Shown: piece after piece, positions 6,591 to 10,724 of the stretch
How the letters are laid out: every line of letters starts with the position of its first letter
Numbering within the stretch: position 1 is the stretch's first letter
NCBI GenBank assembly: GCA_027074135.1
Contig: JALTDM010000109.1
Coordinates: 1-10,724, forward strand
DNA: 10,724 bases
Direction of reading: 5' to 3'
From: Bacteroidales bacterium
GTDB lineage: Bacteria; Bacteroidota; Bacteroidia; Bacteroidales; JALTDM01
Notes under the pieces: model-generated
What the model was told of the DNA's origin: nothing
The model's database searches: none
What the model saw: only the letters and a program-made list of their open reading frames with translations
Made by a program: the position numbers and the translations under genes

Positions 6591-8738
6591 ATGAAAAGGT
6601 TTATTACACTTTTGGTTTTGGGGATTTTATCTGTAACAAACATTTATTCCCAAAAGAAAAAATTAACTCTAAGAGATGCAGTAGTAAATTATAAATTGTA
6701 CGGTGATTACATTTACGGGCTTAAGTGGAGAACGGGAACATCAAATTATACTTACCTTGCCGATGACTTTGTAACATTGATGAAAAGCGGTGCCAAATCA
6801 AAAAAGTCAGAAAAATTCTTGACCCTTCAAGATTTATTGAAATACACAGGCGATTCCATAAAGAGGTTTCCTTCTTATGAATGGCTTGATGCTAATACAT
6901 TGAAATTTAAGGCAGACACAGTTATTTACATTGTTGACTTGAAGGCAAAAAAACACTTAAAATCCAAATTTGTTTTAACATCTGATGCCGAAAATATTTT
7001 TTATGACAAAAATGCTAATGCTGTTGCTTTCACAATAAAAAATAACCTCTATTTGCTTAGAGCTGACGGTAAGAAAATTCAAATCACAGATTGGCCGAAA
7101 GGAATTGTAAGCGGACAAATAGTCAGTAGAAATGAGTTTGGAATTGACCACGGGATTTTTTGGTCGCCAAAAGGAAATTATATTGCATTCTACCGCAAGG
7201 ACGAAAGAAATGTGACAGATTATCCTATTGTAGATATAACTAAAAGAGTAGCAGAGGTTGACCCTGTAAAATATCCAATGGCGGGGATGACTAGTGAAAT
7301 AGTGTGGCTTGGAGTTTGTGACTTGAAAACAGGTAAAACCATTTATATAGAAAACGGTAACAGCGACCAATATCTGACAGCAGTTACTTGGGGTCCGCAA
7401 GAAAAATTTATTTACATCGGCGTTCTCAACCGCGAACAAAACCATTTGTGGCTGAATAAATACGATGTTACTACAGGAAAGAAAGTTAAAACATTGTTTG
7501 AAGAAACCAACGACAGATATGTTGAGCCGGAAAATCCGTTGTTTTTTGTTCCGGGTCATTCTGGCGAATTTTTGTGGTTGAGCAGGCGGGACGGATATAG
7601 GCATTTTTACCTTTACAATACTGATGGCAAACTGATAAGACAAGTTACCAAAGGTAATTGGGAAGTTACCGGATTTGTAGGTTTTGATGCAAAAGGCGAA
7701 AATGTGATTTTTACTGCTGCATCACCTACACCAATAGAAAATAGGATTTACAAAGCGGAACTAGCAAGCGGGAAAATTTCTGAAGTTTCAAAAGGTGAAG
7801 GTACACACCACGCTGTTTATTTTGATGGTAGCAAATATGTGATAGACCGTTACAGTAATGTTAATACGCCAACCATTTATCAAATAGTAGATTTGAACGG
7901 CAAGGTTGTGAAAACCATTAAAAAGTCTTCAAATCCGAAAGACGAATATGTGTTCGGTAAGATGAAAATATTCAAACTCAAAGCCGATGACGGGAGTGAT
8001 TTGTATTCACGCATAATTTATCCTCCTGATTTTGACAGTACAAAGAAATATCCTGTATTGGTATATGTTTACGGTGGTCCTCATGTGCAATTGATTACCA
8101 ACTCATGGCTCGGTGGAGCACAATTGTGGTTGTATTATATGGCACAAGAAGGCTACATTGTGTTTACTTTGGATAATCACGGCTCTGCAAACAGAGGCTT
8201 TGCTTTCGAAAGCATTGTTCATCGTCATCTCGGACAGCAAGAAATGAAAGATCAAATGAAAGGCATTGAATATTTGCAATCACTGCCTTATGTCGATACT
8301 TCAAGGGTTGGTGTTGACGGATGGAGCTTCGGCGGATTTATGACCACTTCGCTCATGGTGAATTATCCTAAAGTGTTCAAAGTGGGTGTAGCAGGCGGAC
8401 CTGTGATAGACTGGAAATATTATGAAGTGATGTACGGCGAACGTTACATGGATAAGCCACAAGAAAACCCTGAAGGCTACAAAGAAACTTCTTTGCTCAA
8501 TGATGACAAAATAAAGACGCTCAAAGGACGTAAATTTATGATTATCCACGGAGCTTTGGATCATACGGTTGTATGGCAGCACAGCTTATTGTTTATTAGA
8601 AAATGTATAGAAGACGGGGTGCAAGTTGACTACTTTGTTTATCCTCGTGCTCATCACAATGTTAGGGGATACGACAGAATTCATTTGCTTGAAAAAATTA
8701 CAGATTACTTTAATACTTTCTTGAGAGACAGAAATTGA
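6591..8738 (+). CDS. S9B family dipeptidyl/prolyl tripeptidyl peptidase
   Basis: This is a 715-residue exported serine peptidase of the DPP IV/PtpA type, which removes N-terminal di- or tripeptides, usually after proline or alanine. Residues 1-20 are a signal peptide ending in IYS, without a lipobox cysteine. About 35-455 is the DPP IV N-terminal beta-propeller, with RNEFGIDHGIFWSP (180-193) whose Glu182 matches the amino-terminus-binding Glu, and SRRDGYRHFYLY (331-342). About 460-715 is the alpha/beta hydrolase, with YVYGGPH (492-498), GSANRGFAFE (531-540), nucleophile Ser579 in GWSFGG, Asp657 in HGALDHTVVWQHS and His689 in AHHNVRG. The triad is complete and the length is normal (PtpA is about 730). 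From memory the sequence resembles P. gingivalis prolyl tripeptidyl peptidase slightly more than DPP IV, but specificity cannot be fixed from sequence. It is monocistronic, with its own promoter and terminator, and divergent from iorAB. Confidence 0.93.
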   Translation: MKRFITLLVLGILSVTNIYSQKKKLTLRDAVVNYKLYGDYIYGLKWRTGTSNYTYLADDFVTLMKSGAKSKKSEKFLTLQDLLKYTGDSIKRFPSYEWLDANTLKFKADTVIYIVDLKAKKHLKSKFVLTSDAENIFYDKNANAVAFTIKNNLYLLRADGKKIQITDWPKGIVSGQIVSRNEFGIDHGIFWSPKGNYIAFYRKDERNVTDYPIVDITKRVAEVDPVKYPMAGMTSEIVWLGVCDLKTGKTIYIENGNSDQYLTAVTWGPQEKFIYIGVLNREQNHLWLNKYDVTTGKKVKTLFEETNDRYVEPENPLFFVPGHSGEFLWLSRRDGYRHFYLYNTDGKLIRQVTKGNWEVTGFVGFDAKGENVIFTAASPTPIENRIYKAELASGKISEVSKGEGTHHAVYFDGSKYVIDRYSNVNTPTIYQIVDLNGKVVKTIKKSSNPKDEYVFGKMKIFKLKADDGSDLYSRIIYPPDFDSTKKYPVLVYVYGGPHVQLITNSWLGGAQLWLYYMAQEGYIVFTLDNHGSANRGFAFESIVHRHLGQQEMKDQMKGIEYLQSLPYVDTSRVGVDGWSFGGFMTTSLMVNYPKVFKVGVAGGPVIDWKYYEVMYGERYMDKPQENPEGYKETSLLNDDKIKTLKGRKFMIIHGALDHTVVWQHSLLFIRKCIEDGVQVDYFVYPRAHHNVRGYDRIHLLEKITDYFNTFLRDRN

Positions 8739-8762
8739 TTTTGAGATAAATTTAATTTGTTT

Positions 8763-8795
8763 AAAGGGAGAATGGAAATTTTGTTCTCCCTTTTT
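8763..8795 (+). terminator. Intrinsic terminator after the S9 peptidase gene
   Basis: A perfect 10-bp stem (AAAGGGAGAA at 8763-8772, TTCTCCCTTT at 8784-8793) with an 11-nt loop ends in a run of T. It begins 25 bp after the peptidase stop codon. Confidence 0.85.
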
Positions 8796-8820
8796 CATTT
8801 TTTAAAAATCTTTTAAATTT

Positions 8821-9030
8821 GTAAAGAAATTAAAAATATCTTTTGTTGTTGCACTATTATTTTTATTGAGTTTTAGGGCTTTGTCGCAGGATACCATTCA
8901 AGACCCTTATTTGAAAATTAAAGTTTTTTCCACAACCGAAATAGGTTTGTCAACTATACGAATCAATAGCAATTATAATAAATTCGGTTTAGTGACAGAA
9001 ATTATATTACTTAAGACCATTGCAAGGTAA
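8821..9030 (+). pseudogene. Remnant of a secreted protein gene without start codon
   Basis: In this frame 69 codons run to a TAA and read VKKLKISFVVALLFLLSFRA, then LSQDTIQDPYLKIKVFS and onward. The first 23 residues form a textbook Bacteroidetes signal peptide ending in LSQ. The expected initiator is GTA, and no ATG, GTG or TTG occurs between it and the in-frame TAA at 8803-8805, so no start codon precedes the signal peptide. The rest (DPYLKIKVFSTTEIGLSTIR ...) is too short for a folded secreted domain and I do not recognise it. The stop falls just inside the left arm of an inverted repeat (9003-9023), so the 3' part may have been lost to an insertion or deletion there. A TAAATTTG sequence at 8814-8821 matches the -7 promoter consensus but would start transcription inside the frame. 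Confidence 0.5.
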
Positions 9031-9383
9031 TCTTTTTTGTAAATAACCTTATATTTCAGTATTTTATTGTGTGTTTGCGTTATGGAAAAGCAACATCAAC
9101 CGATGTTGGCAGACGCATTTAGCGAGTTAAGGACAAAAAAGATAATAAATAACTTTTTGACAGAAGTCCGGAGATAATGAAAAACTTATGCAAAACTTGA
9201 TAAAAATGGAGAGGAAAGCAAGTAAAAATTTAAAGTTTGAGCAAAAAGATCATAAAAGCAGACAGGTATATTATGTGTCGGGCTGGATTTTCAAAAATTT
9301 TTAACTGAAAATTTTCAAAAAAAGCAGGAAAAAAACTAAAAATTATTAGCTGCTGAATATCGCAATGGTCTTAATATTATAAT
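9003..9383. repeat. Segment of about 380 bp bounded by inverted repeats
   Basis: TTAAGACCATTGC at 9011-9023 recurs as its exact reverse complement at 9362-9374. Similarity continues outward (ATTATATTAC on the left, ATTATAATA on the reversed right). The arms enclose about 340 bp of AT-rich DNA without a convincing gene. The arrangement is MITE-like, but I see no clear target-site duplication and no transposase, so the element call is tentative. Confidence 0.35.
9076..9117. repeat. Nested hairpin in gene-poor DNA
   Basis: CAACATC (9091-9097) and GATGTTG (9102-9108) form a perfect 7-bp stem with loop AACC. An outer TGCGT (9076-9080) can pair with ACGCA (9113-9117). The patch is clearly richer in G+C than its surroundings. 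It could be a structured RNA, a recombination site or a repeat unit; no T-run follows, so it is not an intrinsic terminator. Confidence 0.35.
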
Positions 9384-9405
9384 GTGGGAATACAATAATG
9401 CCTCT

Positions 9406-9420
9406 CTCGCCTCAGGCGAG
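9406..9420. repeat. GC-rich 6-bp hairpin, CTCGCC-TCA-GGCGAG
   Basis: A perfect short inverted repeat stands out in AT-rich sequence. It lies about 70 bp beyond the true 3' end of the minus-strand XRE gene. Neither strand shows a following T-run, so a terminator role is weak. Confidence 0.35.
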
Positions 9421-9487
9421 ATGTTAATGCGAAAATTAGTTAATGAGATGAATAATTGTAAACCACTTACTGACTTTCCGGCTAAAT

Positions 9488-9577
9488 CTATTTTTCCTTT
9501 TCTTTTACTAAACCACGCAAAAAAGCTATTTCGTTCTCCAATGACGCAATGTACTTTTCGTAAGCAAGTTTATTATC
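9488..9577 (-). pseudogene. Severed C-terminal coiled coil of the XRE regulator
   Basis: Reading on past the TAA at 9578-9580 in the same minus-strand frame gives DNKLAYEKYIASLENEIAFL and then RGLVKEKEK before TAG at 9488-9490. This matches the short coiled-coil tail (YEKYI..LE.EI.FLR.L) that commonly closes Bacteroidetes XRE regulators of this size. The full gene would be 126 codons (9488-9868), with codon 97 changed to stop by one base change, for example from AAA, CAA or GAA. The frame is otherwise unbroken, so the nonsense change is recent, suppressed or a sequencing error. Confidence 0.75.
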
Positions 9578-9868
9578 TTAATACAAATTTTCTATTTCTT
9601 GATGTCCAACACCATTATCTTTAATGCTCTGATTGTATATTTTTCCGGTTTTAACATCAAATAATTCAGCAAAAGACAAATTTAAAATTTTCTTTATTTG
9701 TAATAAACGATATAGGGTTAGTTTGGTTTCTTGTTTTTCTATCTTATGGTATGCCGAAGTACTGATACCTAACTCAACTGCCATATTTTCGTGCGATAAC
9801 CCCATTAATTGTCTTTTGTTTTTTATTTTTCGAATTACTTTTGTTATTGTTTCGTTTATGTTTTCCAT
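9578..9868 (-). CDS. XRE-family helix-turn-helix regulator, truncated by a nonsense codon
   Basis: This 96-residue product has a complete HTH_3/XRE DNA-binding domain at about 10-70. Helices 2 and 3 lie in SHENMAVELGISTSAYHKIE (25-44), followed by TKLTLYRLLQIKKILNLSFAELF (48-70), the standard ending of the fold. It would bind operator DNA, usually as a dimer. The ATG at 9868 gives the normal short lead-in before the first helix. The frame stops at TAA 9578-9580 but continues in the same frame for 29 more codons that encode a coiled-coil tail, so the product is probably a truncated form that keeps DNA binding and loses the likely oligomerisation tail. It is divergent from the double-glycine peptide gene at 10197 and is the obvious candidate regulator of it; that link is inference. 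Confidence 0.85.
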   Translation of the reverse strand: MENINETITKVIRKIKNKRQLMGLSHENMAVELGISTSAYHKIEKQETKLTLYRLLQIKKILNLSFAELFDVKTGKIYNQSIKDNGVGHQEIENLY

Positions 9869-9961
9869 TTTTTAAGTTTTAAGTTATTAATTAACAGATG
9901 TTTTTTCCCTTAAAAACACTCTATATATTAAATTTTATTTTACAATAAGTAGAAAAATAAA

Positions 9962-9990
9962 CCGAAAAAGTGGAAATTTCATCCGAAAAA
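9962..9990. promoter_or_regulatory. Direct repeat CCGAAAAA with two-helical-turn spacing
   Basis: CCGAAAAA at 9962-9969 and 9983-9990, each followed by (A/G)TG, are offset by 21 bp, which puts them on the same face of the DNA. GAAATTTC lies between them. This is a possible binding site in the divergent control region; the partner protein is unknown. Confidence 0.3.
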
Positions 9991-10072
9991 ATGAATAAAA
10001 AGTAAAATTTTGATAAACAACCACACAGATTTCATATCATCTTTACACACTAATAACATAATTAACCAACTA

Positions 10073-10121
10073 AGTTCAATTATAATAATTTGATGCCGGC
10101 TAAAATCATTATTTTTGAACT
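10073..10121. promoter_or_regulatory. Large imperfect palindrome with embedded promoter; candidate operator
   Basis: The outer arms GTTCAA (10074-10079) and TTGAAC (10115-10120) are exact. The inner arms match at about 14 of 18 positions with one bulge, centred on GCCGGC (10096-10101). Inside lie TATTTTTG (10110-10117), an exact TAnnTTTG -7 match, and TTTG (10089-10092), a -33 candidate with a slightly short 17-bp spacer. Transcription would start near 10124, giving a leader of about 73 nt for the gene at 10197. A repressor binding the dyad would cover the promoter; the XRE protein is the natural suspect. Confidence 0.45.
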
Positions 10122-10196
10122 CTTAATTGCTATATAAGTGTTATTCTGCTTTGCAAGGGTTGTGAAGTGTATGTTTAACAATTAATATTTTTTATT

Positions 10197-10724
10197 ATGG
10201 AACAAATTACCAAATTAAAGTTTCAAAGACCAGAAACAAATGAAATTGAAAAATTAAGTGATGAAAAATTTAAAATGTTATCTGACGAAGAGATAGAAAA
10301 AATTAATGGCGGTAAAAAATATAGGTGGATACGAGGAAACCTCATTCATACTGACAATGGTGTTACAGCTTACGAATTAATAGAACAATCTAGACCATCA
10401 TTTTTGGGTATTGGACTAGGACATTGGTCAAATACCGGGCGTAAAAAAGTTAGTGGGTGTGTAGATTCAGCAGAAATGACTGTGCATAATTTTTTATTAA
10501 AGAAAACAATACAAATCGTATTGTTTTCTTTATTCTCTCAAGTAATAAATGGTCAATCAGATTCAATTGTTCATATGAAAAATTTGTATTTTGAATCTGA
10601 TACCAAAGATATTACAAAGATTAATGATGAGGCATATCTTTTTTACGGCAAACAAAATGATAATTATTCAGATTTTACTATTTTAAACGATACTTCATTT
10701 TATGTTCTTAATATAGATAAATAC
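10197..10724 (+). CDS. Double-glycine leader peptide fused in frame to a second secreted-protein segment (runs off the window)
   Basis: The frame is open for 176 codons and continues past the window. Residues 1-39 look like a double-glycine leader: acidic and amphipathic, ending EKLSDEKFKMLSDEEIEKINGG, the type cut by C39-peptidase ABC exporters before bacteriocins and RiPP-like peptides, and common in Bacteroidetes precursor families. A core then begins at Lys40 (KKYRWIRGNLIHTDNGVTAY ...), with many Gly and one Cys at 88, and no family I recognise. At 102-120 comes a second, Sec-like signal sequence (KKTIQIVLFSLFSQVINGQ) with a typical Bacteroidetes cleavage region, then hydrophilic sequence (SDSIVHMKNLYFESDTKD ...). 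An in-frame ATG at 10476 (residue 94) could be the true start of that secreted protein. This may be one fused gene, two overlapping genes with a lost stop, or a translationally coupled pair. Confidence 0.6.
   Translation, partial: MEQITKLKFQRPETNEIEKLSDEKFKMLSDEEIEKINGGKKYRWIRGNLIHTDNGVTAYELIEQSRPSFLGIGLGHWSNTGRKKVSGCVDSAEMTVHNFLLKKTIQIVLFSLFSQVINGQSDSIVHMKNLYFESDTKDITKINDEAYLFYGKQNDNYSDFTILNDTSFYVLNIDKY
10498..10532. repeat. Perfect 15-bp hairpin inside the open frame
   Basis: TAAAGAAAACAATAC (10498-10512) and GTATTGTTTTCTTTA (10518-10532) are exact reverse complements around the 5-nt loop AAATC. The hairpin lies exactly where the frame passes from the putative peptide core into the Sec-like signal sequence. 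It resembles an AT-rich terminator or attenuator stem, although the following T-run is broken by C. Confidence 0.7.

Larger units (their letters stand above)
9031..9487. other. Gene-poor stretch between the remnant and the XRE gene
   Basis: No convincing gene is present. Two short plus-strand frames, 9082-9177 (31 codons, MEKQHQPMLADAFSEL ...) and 9188-9304 (38 codons, MQNLIKMERKASKNL ...), are too short and unrecognised to call. The stretch contains the hairpin at 9091-9108, the 12-bp palindrome TGAAAATTTTCA at 9306-9317 (with ATTTTCAAAAA occurring twice nearby) and a GC-rich hairpin at 9406-9420. It looks like worn intergenic or mobile-element DNA. Confidence 0.5.
9869..10196. other. Divergent intergenic control region between XRE gene and leader-peptide gene
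   Basis: This is a 328-bp AT-rich stretch without a coding frame of note. It holds direct repeats of CCGAAAAA 21 bp apart (9962 and 9983), a large imperfect palindrome with an embedded promoter candidate (10073-10121), and about 75 bp of leader before the ATG at 10197. No exact -7 element for the minus-strand XRE gene was found. Confidence 0.6.

Noticed and set aside
6975..7643. Long minus-strand open frame of 222 codons inside the S9 peptidase
   Set aside because: It is antisense to a clearly coding, full-length peptidase and has no recognisable protein features; it is a shadow frame.
8600..8680. Possible loss of the catalytic Asp or His in the S9 peptidase, because the motifs read HGALDH and AHHNV instead of HGTADD and HEHNV
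   Set aside because: Asp657 and His689 align with the catalytic positions; only neighbouring residues differ.
8983..9400. Target-site duplication flanking the inverted-repeat segment
   Set aside because: The left flank (GTGACAGAA) and the right flank (GTGGGAATA) share only scattered bases, so no duplication can be claimed.
9336..9495. Minus-strand open frame reading ...SLTNFRINISPEAREALLYS... downstream of the XRE gene
   Set aside because: It is protein-like in part but has no start codon, overlaps the XRE tail in another frame, and matches no family I know.
9382..9624. Plus-strand open frame of 80 codons starting MWEYNNASLASGEM
   Set aside because: It lies antisense to the XRE tail and runs across the GC-rich hairpin. 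The minus-strand frame has a recognisable family, while this one has no recognisable motif.
1..10724. CRISPR array, tRNA or rRNA genes, intact transposase
   Set aside because: No regularly spaced repeats, cloverleaf-like sequence, rRNA signature or transposase motif was seen on either strand by reading.

Overview
The window reads as chromosomal DNA of a low-GC, probably anaerobic member of the Bacteroidetes. Two secreted proteins carry PKD and SprB-type modules and end in a type IX secretion (Por) sorting domain. There is an S9B dipeptidyl/tripeptidyl peptidase of the type found in this phylum, several upstream regions carry the Bacteroidetes promoter element TAnnTTTG, and signal peptides often end in ...SQ/GQ. 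An indolepyruvate:ferredoxin oxidoreductase points to fermentation of aromatic amino acids. I cannot name the species.

Layout. At 55-1542 a small membrane-anchored, very basic protein is followed 6 bp later by an outer-membrane beta-barrel protein; both carry a YVYDTV-type segment, so they probably work together. At 1610-4131 two paralogous secreted PKD/SprB proteins stand in tandem, separated by a strong hairpin terminator. A bidirectional terminator at about 4155-4189 separates them from the convergent iorA-iorB operon (minus strand, 6429 to 4206). A divergent promoter region at 6430-6590 serves iorA on one side and the S9 peptidase (6591-8738) on the other. Peptide trimming in the periplasm or at the cell surface and oxidative decarboxylation of aromatic 2-oxo acids fit one peptide-fermenting lifestyle, but a functional link is inference.

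From 8739 onward the DNA looks like a worn accessory region. It holds a secreted-protein remnant with no start codon (8821-9030), a roughly 380-bp segment bounded by inverted repeats, and a minus-strand XRE-family regulator whose C-terminal coiled coil is cut off by one in-frame TAA (9578-9580). The last gene (10197 to the window edge) is the most unusual. It starts as a double-glycine leader peptide (LSDEEIEKINGG), the hallmark of exported or processed peptides such as bacteriocins and RiPPs, and runs without a stop into what looks like a second, Sec-type signal peptide and a secreted protein. A perfect 15-bp hairpin lies at the junction. Upstream, a promoter candidate is embedded in a 48-bp imperfect palindrome, a plausible operator for the divergently oriented XRE regulator. 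No tRNA, rRNA, CRISPR array or intact transposase gene was seen.
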